Source: Eubacterium multiforme (lineage in GTDB: Bacteria; Bacillota; Clostridia; Clostridiales; Clostridiaceae). Taken from it: a DNA stretch of 64,000 bases. The notes under the pieces were generated by a model. The model had not been told where the DNA came from. It searched no databases and worked only from the letters and a program-made list of their open reading frames with translations. Positions 45,369-54,597 of the stretch are shown piece by piece. How positions within the stretch are numbered: position 1 is the stretch's first letter; every line of letters starts with the position of its first letter. A program made the translations under genes and the position numbers. Location: assembly GCF_030813415.1 (NCBI RefSeq), contig NZ_JAUSUF010000002.1:349099-413098 (forward strand), given 5' to 3'.

Positions 45369-45396
45369 AATATGAAGAACATTAGGAGGTTTTGTT

Positions 45397-46206
45397 ATGA
45401 ATAAAAAAATTTTTAAAATAATAATCTTTTCCTCTTTTATAATTTTTACTTTTTTAGGAATTAAAGCCTTTGCAGAAAACATAAGTGATAATACAGAACT
45501 TAACTGGTATTTTGTATCTAGAGGAAAGGATGTAACTCCAGAAGCACCTAAGGAATCTTCTTCTTTCTTAAATGATAGTCCCTCCTTTTATGTTGGAGAT
45601 ACTTCAAAAAAAGAACTTTATTTAACCTTTGATGAAGGCTACGAAAAAGGCAATACAGAAGAAATTCTAAATATATTAAAAGAAGTAAATGTAAAAGCTG
45701 CTTTCTTTGTTGTTAAAACTTACATAACATCTCAACCTGAAACAGTTAAAAGAATGGCTTCTGAAGGTCATTTAGTATGTAATCACTCTTCAAGACATCC
45801 ATCAATGGCATCAATTACAAATGATGAAAAGTTTAAAAGTGAATTTAAAGAGGTAGAGGATGCTTACAAAGAACTTACAGGAAAGGATATGCCAAAATAT
45901 TTTAGACCACCTATGGGTAAATATTCAAAGGCTTCTTTAGAAAAAACAAAAAATCTAGGTTATAAAACAATATTTTGGAGCTTTGCATACAGAGACTGGC
46001 TTGTAGATAATCAACCTTCTTCTAGCTATGCAGTAGAAAAAATTAAAAATGGAGTTCACCCAGGTTGTATAATGCTTTTACATGCCGTATCAGATACTAA
46101 CACTAAAATATTAAAGGAAGTTTTAATTTCTTTAAAGAATGAAGGCTATGAGTTTAAATCCTTAGATGATCTTCCTGAAAAAATGATATTAAAGGGTGCA
46201 AATTAA
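45397..46206 (+). CDS. pdaA: PdaA-type polysaccharide deacetylase (muramic delta-lactam pathway)
   Basis: 269 residues with an N-terminal signal/anchor helix (about 4-25) and a NodB domain: LYLTFDEGYEKGNTEEIL holds the metal-binding D-E in PdaA style, CNHSSRHPSM the H-x-x-x-H ligands, and YFRPPMGKYS the active-site segment. PdaA deacetylates MurNAc after peptide removal to make muramic delta-lactam in spore cortex, needed for germination. AGGAGG precedes the ATG. Confidence 0.9.
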   Translation: MNKKIFKIIIFSSFIIFTFLGIKAFAENISDNTELNWYFVSRGKDVTPEAPKESSSFLNDSPSFYVGDTSKKELYLTFDEGYEKGNTEEILNILKEVNVKAAFFVVKTYITSQPETVKRMASEGHLVCNHSSRHPSMASITNDEKFKSEFKEVEDAYKELTGKDMPKYFRPPMGKYSKASLEKTKNLGYKTIFWSFAYRDWLVDNQPSSSYAVEKIKNGVHPGCIMLLHAVSDTNTKILKEVLISLKNEGYEFKSLDDLPEKMILKGAN

Positions 46207-46217
46207 TTTGCACCCTT
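46192..46217. terminator. Palindromic terminator between pdaA and the cyclodeaminase-family gene
   Basis: A perfect 26-base palindrome (AAGGGTGCAAATT and its complement) covers the pdaA stop codon and ends 2 bases before the stop of the convergent gene. Little U-tract follows on the plus strand, so it may also act in RNA stability. Confidence 0.65.
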
Positions 46218-46218
46218 C

Positions 46219-46863
46219 TTAATTATATATTAGACTATCTAATTTATTTAATATGTAATCTTTCTTCTCTCTTGATTTTTCAAGAGTAATTTTAATTTCT
46301 TCATCTATTTCTTTAAAAAAAACTTCATTTCTTAAACTATTTAAATTTATTTTTACATTTAAAATAGAGCTTTCTATAGCAGAATGCAGAAGACTTGCAG
46401 AAACTCCAGCATCAGATGCAAGCATTTTATTACCATATTCTAAAGCAAATTCTATATTAGAATAAAAATCAATACACTCTCTACAAAGCTTTAAAGGAGC
46501 ATACATAGCTTCATATGTTCTTTCTCTTATTTCTTTTTTTCTATAATTAATCTCTTCTTCACTTTCCTTTGGCAATTTATAAGAATCCATAAGTTTATTA
46601 AAGCACTCTCTATCTTCCTCCATAAAGTTAATGCTGTTTTTTATGAAGTTTTTACATTCCTTTTCTAAATTAATCATTTTTGATTTTTGATCCTCAGTTA
46701 ATTTATCAAAGGATTTTTTATTTATAGTTAATGAATATACCATATTATTTAAACATCCTGAAAGACTTGCAACAAGCGCTGCCGTACTTCCACCTCCAGG
46801 TGATGGTGAATCTGATGCTAAATCTTCTAAAAATTCTTTTATCTTATAATCATTAAATTTCAT
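46219..46863 (-). CDS. Cyclodeaminase/cyclohydrolase (FTCD_C) family protein, FchA-like
   Basis: 214 residues, all-helical, opening with the glycine-rich LASDSPSPGGGSTAALVASLSGCL motif (about 14-37) of the FTCD C-terminal family. In clostridia such stand-alone proteins are methenyl-tetrahydrofolate cyclohydrolases (FchA) or formimino-THF cyclodeaminases. No other folate or histidine-degradation gene is adjacent, so the reaction cannot be fixed. TAGGAGTG precedes the ATG. Confidence 0.8.
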   Translation of the reverse strand: MKFNDYKIKEFLEDLASDSPSPGGGSTAALVASLSGCLNNMVYSLTINKKSFDKLTEDQKSKMINLEKECKNFIKNSINFMEEDRECFNKLMDSYKLPKESEEEINYRKKEIRERTYEAMYAPLKLCRECIDFYSNIEFALEYGNKMLASDAGVSASLLHSAIESSILNVKINLNSLRNEVFFKEIDEEIKITLEKSREKKDYILNKLDSLIYN

Positions 46864-46923
46864 TTAATCACTCCTAAATCAATATTTATGATTATATCAC
46901 GTTAAATTTATATCTTCCATAAA

Positions 46924-46957
46924 AAATTAATAGGCTTAATTTTAAGCCTATTAATTT
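46924..46957 (-). terminator. Terminator after the nitroreductase gene
   Basis: A perfect 16-bp stem AAATTAATAGGCTTAA / TTAAGCCTATTAATTT with a 2-base core, overlapping the stop codon of the nitroreductase gene; the minus strand continues TTTTATGG. Confidence 0.8.
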
Positions 46958-47502
46958 ATCTCACAATTATATGGATTATTAAATTTGTTATTAAATACAT
47001 ATTCTTTCATATCTTTTTTCTCATTATGAGGTTTAACTTCAGCAGGAATTCCAATTGGAGTAATTCCAATAATTTTAAAATTATCTGGTATATTAAGTAA
47101 TGCCTTAATCTTTTCTTCCTTTAAAGCTCCTATCCACATAGTTCCATAGCCTTCTGCTGTAGCTGCAAGAATAAAATGTTCCATAGCAATAGCACCATCT
47201 GCTATATAAAATTCTTTACCATAAACTTCTCCTGATTTTTCAGGTTCAGATATTACAACTAAAGCCATAGGTGCTTCCTTTAAGCCTTCCTCTGCTTTAT
47301 TATCACTATTTAGTATACATTCTGCTATAGTATCTTTTATATTTTTATCATCTACTACTATAAGTTTAAATGATGTTCTGTTTTTCCAAGAAGGAGATTT
47401 CATAGCAGCCTCAATCATATTATTTAAACTGCCTTTGCAAACTTCATCTCCTTTATATTTTGAAATACTTTTTCTAGTATTTATAACATCATAAAATTCC
47501 AT
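46951..47502 (-). CDS. Nitroreductase family flavoprotein
   Basis: 183 residues with the FMN-binding RKSISKYKG start motif (about 10-18), SPSWKNRTSFKLIVV, and the EGYGTMWIGALKEEKI segment typical of NfsA/NfnB-type NAD(P)H nitroreductases. Physiological substrate unknown. I use the ATG at 47502 behind TAGGAGTG; the frame continues to a GTG three codons upstream that lies in that site. Confidence 0.88.
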   Translation of the reverse strand: MEFYDVINTRKSISKYKGDEVCKGSLNNMIEAAMKSPSWKNRTSFKLIVVDDKNIKDTIAECILNSDNKAEEGLKEAPMALVVISEPEKSGEVYGKEFYIADGAIAMEHFILAATAEGYGTMWIGALKEEKIKALLNIPDNFKIIGITPIGIPAEVKPHNEKKDMKEYVFNNKFNNPYNCEIN

Positions 47503-47634
47503 TTTATTCACTCCTAATCATATTTTAATTTTAGGATATATTTTTTAAATAAGTCTAAAGGGATATGTTAAATTAACACTTACCTAAAACATAACCTAAT
47601 TTTATATAATTAGTATTCCAATAAAACTTATATT

Positions 47635-48735
47635 TTATTTATTTTCTTCTTTACTTATTGCTTTTTCTATTTTCTTTACAATTTCATCATCTTTATTTAA
47701 TTTTTTTGCAATTTCTAAATGTAATTTAGCATCCTTTAAATTTCCTAAATTTAAATAACACATTATTATATTTGTACAAATTTCAACTTCCTTTGAGGCT
47801 TCAAAAGCTTTCTTAAAATATTTTATAGCCTCTTCATATTCACCAATACAAGCATAATTTAATCCAAGCTCATTAACAACATCTAAAATTCCACTTTCAA
47901 GTTTTAAACTTTCACGTAAATAGTAAATAGCTTTATCAAATTTATTTATTCTTCTAAAACATACTCCTAAATAATAATATATTAATGGATTATCTTCGAA
48001 TTTTTCTAATAATGATAAAAACATTTCTATTGCTTTTTCTGGCTTTTCTTCTATTAATTCAACTGCTTTTTCATAAGTTGTTACATTTTCTATATCATTC
48101 ATAAGCATTTCAATATCAGGAGTTTGTTCTCCTCCTCTTCTTAAATACTCATTAATTTCTACTTTAGCTCCAACATAATCGCCCTTATCCTTTAATATGA
48201 TTCCTTTATAAAGGAATGGTTCTTTCATCTTATTAAATAATTTTTTAGCTTCATCAATATCTTCTAGTAATATTTCCTCAAATCCGCTATCCTTATCTCT
48301 AATAGTTACCCCTATTAAAAGTAATTTTTTCATATATTCCTCATCTTCATCAATTTGAAGAAGTCCCTTTAATAAAAGATAAGCATCTTCTAAACGTTCC
48401 TCTTTTACTCTTTGTGCTACTAAACTTTTACCACACTCTTCACTTTCTGGAATTTGCATTAATAAAAGTTTATAATCCTCAGCATAACCTATATTTTTAT
48501 CTGCTCCTAATGTTAAAAGCATTCCTTCTATAAAATAATATATAGGAAGGTTTTCTATTTTTATTTTATTATCTATATTGCTTGTTATATATTCAGAGCT
48601 TATTGGTATAAATAAATCTTTACTTTTAAAAGAAATATATTCTGGAATATTAACTGCCTTTTTAAATCCCTCTTTATCTATTTCTAAAAATAAAAGTTTA
48701 TTTAGTTTTTCTTTAAATATTGCTTTATAATCCAT
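47635..48735 (-). CDS. TPR-repeat protein
   Basis: 366 residues. The C-terminal half (about 215-350) contains clear tetratricopeptide repeats: PLIYYYLGVCFRRINKFDKAIYYLRESLKLE, NELGLNYACIGEYEEAIKYFKKAFE and NIIMCYLNLGNLKDAKLHLEIAKKL. The N-terminal half has weaker helical repeats. No signal or membrane segment, so a cytoplasmic scaffold is likely. Partner and function unknown. TAGGAGTG precedes the ATG. Confidence 0.8.
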   Translation of the reverse strand: MDYKAIFKEKLNKLLFLEIDKEGFKKAVNIPEYISFKSKDLFIPISSEYITSNIDNKIKIENLPIYYFIEGMLLTLGADKNIGYAEDYKLLLMQIPESEECGKSLVAQRVKEERLEDAYLLLKGLLQIDEDEEYMKKLLLIGVTIRDKDSGFEEILLEDIDEAKKLFNKMKEPFLYKGIILKDKGDYVGAKVEINEYLRRGGEQTPDIEMLMNDIENVTTYEKAVELIEEKPEKAIEMFLSLLEKFEDNPLIYYYLGVCFRRINKFDKAIYYLRESLKLESGILDVVNELGLNYACIGEYEEAIKYFKKAFEASKEVEICTNIIMCYLNLGNLKDAKLHLEIAKKLNKDDEIVKKIEKAISKEENK

Positions 48736-48761
48736 ATAAATTCACTCCTATAAAAAAATAT

Positions 48762-48787
48762 TGCTACCATCTTTAAAGATGGTAGCA
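48762..48787 (-). terminator. Terminator after the phosphohexomutase gene
   Basis: A perfect 26-base palindrome TGCTACCATCTTT / AAAGATGGTAGCA, followed on the minus strand by ATATTTTTTTATAGG. It lies 8 bases beyond the stop of the mutase gene. Confidence 0.9.
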
Positions 48788-48794
48788 TAATAGA

Positions 48795-50522
48795 TTAACT
48801 TAATTTTTCTTCAATTAAGTTCATTACATTTTCTTTAAATCTTACCATATCTTTTTGTGCTCCATCTAAGCTGCTTCCCTTTACAGCAAGATATACTTTC
48901 ATTTTTGGTTCTGTTCCTGATGGTCTTACAACAAAAGATGAACCATTTTCAAGTATAAATTTTAACACATTTGACTTAGGTAATTCAATCTTTGATTTAG
49001 TATTTGTATCTAAATTTTCTTCAATACTTAATTTATAATCTAATCTTGTTTTAACTTTAACTCCATCAATTTCAGTTACTGATGAATTTCTTAGCGAATC
49101 AATACATGAAGCTATCTTTTCTTGACCTTCTTTACCCTTTAATTCTATTGAAACTAACTCTTCTTTAAAGAATCCAAATTTTTCATATAATTTGTTTAAT
49201 CCTTCAGCTAAGCTAAGTCCCTTTTCTTTATAGTAAAGAGTCATTTCAGATATTAGCATTCCTGCTATAACAGCATCTTTGTCACGAACAAAGTCTCCTG
49301 CTAAATATCCATAACTTTCTTCAAATCCAAAGATATAAGTTTTATCTCCACTTTCTTTAAATTCTCTAATCTTTTCTCCTATATACTTAAATCCAGTTAA
49401 AACATCTAAAATTTCTACTCCATAATAGTTTGCAATCTCTCTTGCTCCCTCTGTTGTAACTATTGTTTTTATTACAGCTCCATTTTGTGGAAGCTTTCCT
49501 GTTTCCTTTAATGAATTTAATATATAATCAGTTAATAAAAGTCCTGTTTGATTTCCAGTTAAAACTTTATACTCTCCATCTGAATCTTTAACAACTACAC
49601 CAATTCTATCACAATCTGGATCTGTTCCAAATATAATATCTGGATTTTCAGTTTTTGCCATTTCTAAAGCAATTTCAAATACATTTGGATTTTCTGGATT
49701 TGGGTATGAAACAGTTTTGAAGTTTCCATCTGGAAGTTCTTGTTCTTTTACTACTACTAAATTTTCATATCCAAGTTCCTTTAATACTCTTCTTACTGGA
49801 ATATTTCCTGAACCATGAATTGGAGTATATATTATCTTTAAGCCTTTAGCTTTATTTTTTACTAAGTCTTCTCTAATAGTAAGACCTTTTACTTTTTCAA
49901 TATAAGCCTTATCAACTTCTTCTCCAATATAATTTAATAATCCCTTTTCTATTGCTTCTTCTTCAGTTATATTTTTTATTTCTGAAAAATCTTTAATTCC
50001 ATTTACACAATCTATTATTTTTCCTGCTTTAAGGTCTGTTACTTGTCCTCCAAATTCATCATAAACTTTATAACCGTTATATTCCTTTGGATTATGTGAA
50101 GCAGTTATAACAACTCCTCCATTACAATTTAAGTGTCTAACTGTAAATGAAAGCATTGGAGTTGGTCTTAAACTTTCAAATAAGTAAACCTTTATATTGT
50201 TAGCAGCTAATGTTAAAGCTGTTGCCTTTGCAAATTCCTTTGACATATTTCTTGAATCATATGCTATTGCAACTGATGGATTTTCAAAAGAATCATTTAA
50301 ATAATTAGCAAAACCTTGAGTAGCCTTAGAAACAGTATATATATTCATTCTATTGCTTCCAGCTCCTATAATTCCTCTAAGTCCCCCAGTTCCAAATTCT
50401 AAATCTTTATAGAATCTATCTTCAATCTCTTTATCATCTTTAATCTCTTTTAATTCTCTCTTTGTATCTTCATTTATTCTATCTGATGTTAACCATATGT
50501 TGTATTTCTCCCTATAATCCAT
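48795..50522 (-). CDS. Alpha-D-phosphohexomutase (phosphoglucomutase/phosphomannomutase, PgcA type)
   Basis: 575 residues. The phosphoserine loop TASHNPKEYNGYKVY (Ser near 145), the metal-binding GTDPDCDRIG (about 303-312), the sugar loop GFEESYGYL and the phosphate-binding RPSGTEPKMKVY are all present. The length and motifs match PgcA-type alpha-phosphoglucomutases that feed UDP-glucose and glycolysis. AAAGGAGG precedes the ATG. Confidence 0.95.
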   Translation of the reverse strand: MDYREKYNIWLTSDRINEDTKRELKEIKDDKEIEDRFYKDLEFGTGGLRGIIGAGSNRMNIYTVSKATQGFANYLNDSFENPSVAIAYDSRNMSKEFAKATALTLAANNIKVYLFESLRPTPMLSFTVRHLNCNGGVVITASHNPKEYNGYKVYDEFGGQVTDLKAGKIIDCVNGIKDFSEIKNITEEEAIEKGLLNYIGEEVDKAYIEKVKGLTIREDLVKNKAKGLKIIYTPIHGSGNIPVRRVLKELGYENLVVVKEQELPDGNFKTVSYPNPENPNVFEIALEMAKTENPDIIFGTDPDCDRIGVVVKDSDGEYKVLTGNQTGLLLTDYILNSLKETGKLPQNGAVIKTIVTTEGAREIANYYGVEILDVLTGFKYIGEKIREFKESGDKTYIFGFEESYGYLAGDFVRDKDAVIAGMLISEMTLYYKEKGLSLAEGLNKLYEKFGFFKEELVSIELKGKEGQEKIASCIDSLRNSSVTEIDGVKVKTRLDYKLSIEENLDTNTKSKIELPKSNVLKFILENGSSFVVRPSGTEPKMKVYLAVKGSSLDGAQKDMVRFKENVMNLIEEKLS

Positions 50523-50618
50523 CTATGAACCTCCTTTAATTGTTTCAGATATATTATACAACATAAGGTAAAAAATTCAAACTATATTTTCCCTCCTTAC
50601 TTCCAATTACCATAAAAA

Positions 50619-50650
50619 AGGAAGGCTAATTTTTAGTTTAAGCCTTCTTC
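50619..50650 (-). terminator. Terminator after the L25/Ctc gene
   Basis: GAAGGCT and AGCCTTC arms pair (about 8-9 bp with flanking A/T pairs) around a T/A-rich loop; the minus strand continues into CCTTTTTTATGG. Confidence 0.7.
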
Positions 50651-50661
50651 TTTATTATTAA

Positions 50662-51258
50662 TTATTTATCTAAAACAATATCATATTTTTCTTCTTCCAT
50701 TAAATCAGAAGTTAATTTTCTTTCATTTGATATTGATGCTATAACAGTTTCTAAATTATCTAATATTGTTATTTCATTTGCTAACTCTAAATCACACATT
50801 CTATATACAGAACCATTAATTCCACTTGAAACATCAAATTTAATATGCTTTGGTAATTTATTAGAATTACACAAAACCTTTACTAAATCTTTTTCCTTTT
50901 GAAGAACTGCACCTTTTTTATTTAAATATCCTTCTCCTAAATACTGTATAGGAACTTCTGCTTCTATTTTTTCATTTCCATTTAATATTTCTAAATCCAA
51001 ATGAATTATTTCATGATTAACAGGTTCTCTTTGAACTTCTTTAATTAAAGCTTCTTTAGTTTCTCCATTAACATTTACATTTAATATTCCATGTTCTCCA
51101 CTATTTGAAATTTCTCTTCCAAGTTCTAGAGAAGATACTTCAAACATAAAATTTGCCATTTCTTTTCCATAAAGTATTCCTGGAACTAGCCCCTTTGATC
51201 TAGCTTTTCTTCCACTGTTTCCACATTTATTTCTTTTTTGTATATTTAATTCATTCAT
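50662..51258 (-). CDS. ctc: Ribosomal protein L25 / general stress protein Ctc
   Basis: 198 residues: an N-terminal L25 5S-rRNA-binding domain (NIQKRNKCGNSGRKARSKGLVPGILYGKEM) followed by the C-terminal TL5/Ctc beta domain (EAEVPIQYLGEGYLNKKGAVLQKEKD). The sequence is more divergent than typical L25 and lacks the usual proline-rich linker. Probably 5S rRNA-associated and stress-related. AGGAGG precedes the ATG. Confidence 0.85.
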   Translation of the reverse strand: MNELNIQKRNKCGNSGRKARSKGLVPGILYGKEMANFMFEVSSLELGREISNSGEHGILNVNVNGETKEALIKEVQREPVNHEIIHLDLEILNGNEKIEAEVPIQYLGEGYLNKKGAVLQKEKDLVKVLCNSNKLPKHIKFDVSSGINGSVYRMCDLELANEITILDNLETVIASISNERKLTSDLMEEEKYDIVLDK

Positions 51259-51336
51259 ATGAATACCTCCTAATCTTTATCACAAACTCTTTTTAAGTAT
51301 GCCTAAAAAGATATAGATTTATTCATTTATAAGAAA

Positions 51337-51371
51337 AAAACTATAGACCAAAAGTTTTGATCTATAGTTTT
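51337..51371 (-). terminator. Terminator after the PTS gene
   Basis: A perfect 11-bp stem AAAACTATAGA / TCTATAGTTTT with a 13-base loop that can itself pair (AAAAGTTTT); the minus strand continues TTTCTTATAAATG. It lies within 5 bases of the ptsG stop. Confidence 0.85.
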
Positions 51372-51375
51372 CATT

Positions 51376-53451
51376 TTATTTTTTAATTATTGAAATTCTT
51401 TCTTTTTCAGAAGCTTTTATTTTTCCTTCTTTAATTTCAATTTTTTGATCTTCTGGTAAATTAGTAAATACAACTGGTATCATTGATGATTTAGCATTTT
51501 CCTCTATAAATGGTAAATCCATTTTTATTAGCTTATCTCCAATTTTAACCTCTTGTCTAATCTCAACAAAGGTTTCAAATCCTTCACCTTTAAGGTTTAC
51601 TGTATCAACTCCTAAGTGAAGTAATACTTCTAAATCATTTTTAGTTTTTATTATACAAGCATGTTTTGTTGGGAATAGTACTTCTAAAGTTCCTTCAACC
51701 GGTGCTACTATAATTCCATCTTCTGATTTCATAGCAAAACCATCACCCATTAATCTACTTGCAAAAACTTCATCTGGAACTTCGCTTATGTCTACTAGCT
51801 CTCCATTAGTTGCTGAAGCTATTATATCAAATTCTTCATTATCTTTTGAAGTTTCTTTTTCACATTCTTTAACTTCTTCTATTTCTTTTTCTAAATCTTT
51901 AGGATCATCTTTAATATCTCTATTAACTTGAACCTTACCTGTCATTATTTCACCTATTTCAGTTTTTAAAACATCTGATTTAGGTCCAAAGATTGCTTGT
52001 ATGTTTTCACCAACAATCATAACTCCAGCTGCACCTAAAGCTTTTAATCTATCTTGGTTAACATCTGAAACATTTTTAACTGTAACTCTAAGTCTTGTTA
52101 TACATGCATCTAAATGAACTATATTTGCACTTCCACCTAAAGCTTCTAAAACTTCAAAGGCTAAATTATGTCCACCCTTTGCAACTGAATCATCAACTAT
52201 GTCATCATCATCTTCTCTACCTGGAGTTTTTAAATTAAACTTTCTAATTAAGAATCTAAATCCAAAGTAGTATAAAACTGCAAATATTAATCCTACAACT
52301 ATTACAAGCCACCATGCTGTTCTATTAGGTAACACTCCAAGAATTAAAAAGTCAAATAATCCTCCTGAGAATGTAACTCCCATATGTACATTTAAAATAC
52401 TCATTATTGCAAAGGAAAGTCCTGCAAAAATACAATGAGCTGCAAATAAAACTGGTGCTACAAAAAGAAAAGCAAATTCTATTGGTTCAGTAACACCTGT
52501 TAAAAATGAAGTAAGGGCTGCTGATATCATAATTCCTGCAACTTGCTTCTTCTTTGAAGGTTTAGCCTCGTGAATCATAGCAAAAGCTGCTGCTGGAAGT
52601 CCAAACATCATAAATGGATATTTACCTGCCATAAATGTTCCAGCTGTTAAATTAACACCATCTCTTAATTGGTGGAAAAATATTTGTTGGTCTCCCATAA
52701 TAAGATTTCCAGCCTTATCTATATACTCTCCAAATTGGAACCAAAATGGGTTATACCAAATATGATGTAATCCAAATGGAATTAAAGCTCTTTCAACAAG
52801 TCCAAATACAAAAGCAGCTAATGTTCTATTAGCATCTATCATACTTTGTGAGAAATGTAATAATCCACTTTGTATAAAAGGCCATACAAATGTAAGTATT
52901 ACACCTAAAATTATTGCAACAAGAGCAGTTATCATAGGAACAAATCTTTTACCTGCAAAGAATCCTAAATATTGTGGTAATTGTATTTTATAAAATCTTT
53001 TATATAAAACTGATGCAATAATACCTATTATAATACCACCAAACACACCTGTTTGAAGTGTTGGAATTCCTGCAACTATTGAATACATTGGATTATGGTC
53101 TACTGTAATAAATTCTGTAGTAACTCCACCTACTACTCCCATAGTTACATTCATTATTAAGAATCCAACTACTGCAGCAAGTCCTGCAACACCATCACCT
53201 TCACTTAATCCAACTGCAACACCTACAGCAAATATTAGTGGAAGGTTACTAAAAATTATTTGTCCAGCATTTTGTAATACGCTAACAACAAGTTGTACAC
53301 CATATGAATTTAATGCTGGAAAGTGCTGTATTAAATCAGGATTTGAAAATGCAGATGCAACTCCTAATAAAATACCAGCAGCTGGTAACAATGCAACTGG
53401 AAGCATTAATGATTTACCAACTCTTTGTAAAACACCGAATATTTTCTTCAT
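51376..53451 (-). CDS. ptsG: PTS glucose-family permease, EIICBA
   Basis: 691 residues in order IIC-IIB-IIA. IIC (about 1-400) has ten or so membrane segments and the sugar-site block FMAGKYPFMMFGLPAAAFAMIHEAKP. IIB (about 425-500) has the phosphocysteine in VHLDACITRLRVTV. IIA (about 545-680) has the phosphohistidine in EVLLHLGVDTVNLKGEGF. It imports and phosphorylates glucose or a close relative; GlcNAc cannot be excluded. Expression is controlled by the RAT/terminator switch at 53501-53611 and the antiterminator encoded just upstream. Confidence 0.92.
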   Translation of the reverse strand: MKKIFGVLQRVGKSLMLPVALLPAAGILLGVASAFSNPDLIQHFPALNSYGVQLVVSVLQNAGQIIFSNLPLIFAVGVAVGLSEGDGVAGLAAVVGFLIMNVTMGVVGGVTTEFITVDHNPMYSIVAGIPTLQTGVFGGIIIGIIASVLYKRFYKIQLPQYLGFFAGKRFVPMITALVAIILGVILTFVWPFIQSGLLHFSQSMIDANRTLAAFVFGLVERALIPFGLHHIWYNPFWFQFGEYIDKAGNLIMGDQQIFFHQLRDGVNLTAGTFMAGKYPFMMFGLPAAAFAMIHEAKPSKKKQVAGIMISAALTSFLTGVTEPIEFAFLFVAPVLFAAHCIFAGLSFAIMSILNVHMGVTFSGGLFDFLILGVLPNRTAWWLVIVVGLIFAVLYYFGFRFLIRKFNLKTPGREDDDDIVDDSVAKGGHNLAFEVLEALGGSANIVHLDACITRLRVTVKNVSDVNQDRLKALGAAGVMIVGENIQAIFGPKSDVLKTEIGEIMTGKVQVNRDIKDDPKDLEKEIEEVKECEKETSKDNEEFDIIASATNGELVDISEVPDEVFASRLMGDGFAMKSEDGIIVAPVEGTLEVLFPTKHACIIKTKNDLEVLLHLGVDTVNLKGEGFETFVEIRQEVKIGDKLIKMDLPFIEENAKSSMIPVVFTNLPEDQKIEIKEGKIKASEKERISIIKK

Positions 53452-53500
53452 TAATATGTCTCTCCTTCTTTCAATAAAATAAATAATTTATAAAAAAATA

Positions 53501-53589
53501 AAGACTTAAACCTATCAAAATTAAACACATTAAAAATTTAGAATAAACTATTCTTAAATCTATGTGTTATTTTAATAAATTCAAGTCTT
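53501..53589 (-). terminator. Regulated terminator in the ptsG leader
   Basis: Arms AAGACTT (53501-53507) and AAGTCTT (53583-53589) close a long imperfect hairpin whose upper parts also pair (ATGTGT with ACACAT; TATTCT with AGAATA). The minus strand then runs TTATTTTTTTATAAA. The 5' arm is shared with the 3' end of the RAT sequence, so terminator and antiterminator are mutually exclusive. Confidence 0.8.
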
Positions 53590-53611
53590 GCCTGCGTTAT
53601 CAGTAACAATC
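53583..53611 (-). promoter_or_regulatory. RAT antiterminator element for a LicT/GlcT-type protein
   Basis: On the minus strand the leader reads GATTGTTACTG (53601-53611), an inner ATAACG, then CAGGCAAGACTT (53583-53594). This matches the ribonucleic-antiterminator consensus of the BglG/SacY/LicT/GlcT family (GATTGTTACTG...CAGGCAAAAC). It begins only 3 bases after the stop codon of the antiterminator gene and overlaps the terminator's 5' arm. Confidence 0.88.
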
Positions 53612-53614
53612 TTA

Positions 53615-54475
53615 TTATTTAATTTTTTCTTCAAATCTTATAACAGATATAACTCTTGATATATGAATACTTAAATAAACTATTTCATCATCATTAACAT
53701 TATAATTAAAATTGTCTTTTATATATTTTTTAATCTTCATTGAACATTTATACTCATCTTTATACTTTTCTTTAATAATATCAATTAATTCACTACTCTC
53801 TTTACTATAGGAAGTATCTTCTGAAATTATTCTCTTTGAAAAGTATTTTAAATGGGTTATAAGTCTATCATAATTAATATCATTTTGTAAAAATTCTACT
53901 GAAAAACTATATCTTATAATATTAAGAATTCCCTTTATTATTTTTGTGCTTATATAGGTTCCTTGTTTTTCTTCCCTAAAATTAGCATTAACTATATGAA
54001 GTGCAATAAATCCAGCTTCATCATCTGTAAATTTAACATCTAATTTTTTATTTATATAACTTACAGCCCAAAGACCTACTTCATACTCTTTTCTATGAAT
54101 TCTTTTTATTTCATTTAAAAGTTCATTTTTAATCATCATATTTTCTTTATATCTTTTTATTCCAAAATATATATGATCAGTTAATGCAATATAAATATGC
54201 TCATCTAAATCTACATTTAATTTCTTTTCAGTATATTCAATTATTTTTGAAGTTATTTCAAAAATTTTCTCTGGAATCTTGTTAGCTAATTGATTTATCT
54301 TATCCCCAAAGCTTGGACTTTTTAATACATATCTTTTTTCAACTTTATTTTCATCTATGTTTTGTCCAACTTTCTTCTTAAAGGCTATACCACAGCCTGT
54401 AAGTATTACCTCATCTTTTGTTTTAGAGTCAATAGCTAATAATACATTATTATTATAAATTTTTTCTATAATCAT
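53615..54475 (-). CDS. glcT: BglG-family transcription antiterminator (GlcT/LicT type)
   Basis: 286 residues: N-terminal RNA-binding CAT domain (about 1-55: MIIEKIYNNNVLLAIDSK...VILTGCGIAFKKKVGQNID) and two PRD domains. Candidate PTS-phosphorylated histidines are visible, two per PRD: TDHIYFGIKRY, FIALHIVNA, LITHLKYF and VYLSIHISRV. It should bind the RAT directly downstream and let ptsG be transcribed when sugar is transported. The start is the ATG at 54475 behind GGAGAG; upstream TTG rejected. glcT is used because the target is a glucose-type PTS. Confidence 0.9.
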   Translation of the reverse strand: MIIEKIYNNNVLLAIDSKTKDEVILTGCGIAFKKKVGQNIDENKVEKRYVLKSPSFGDKINQLANKIPEKIFEITSKIIEYTEKKLNVDLDEHIYIALTDHIYFGIKRYKENMMIKNELLNEIKRIHRKEYEVGLWAVSYINKKLDVKFTDDEAGFIALHIVNANFREEKQGTYISTKIIKGILNIIRYSFSVEFLQNDINYDRLITHLKYFSKRIISEDTSYSKESSELIDIIKEKYKDEYKCSMKIKKYIKDNFNYNVNDDEIVYLSIHISRVISVIRFEEKIK

Positions 54476-54499
54476 AGTAATCTCTCCATGAAGCAAATA

Positions 54500-54532
54500 A
54501 AAAATCCTAAACCAAGTTACTTTGATTTAGGT
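54500..54532 (-). terminator. Terminator between the DUF523 gene and glcT
   Basis: CCTAAACCAAGT pairs with ACTTTGATTTAGG with a bulge; the minus strand continues ATTTTTTATT. It lies 66 bases past the DUF523 stop and just upstream of the glcT ribosome-binding site, so glcT needs its own promoter or readthrough. Confidence 0.65.
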
Positions 54533-54597
54533 ATTGTCTTAATTTTTATAATTAATCAATAACAAATTTATTTATTTCGTTAATAAATTTAACATAA

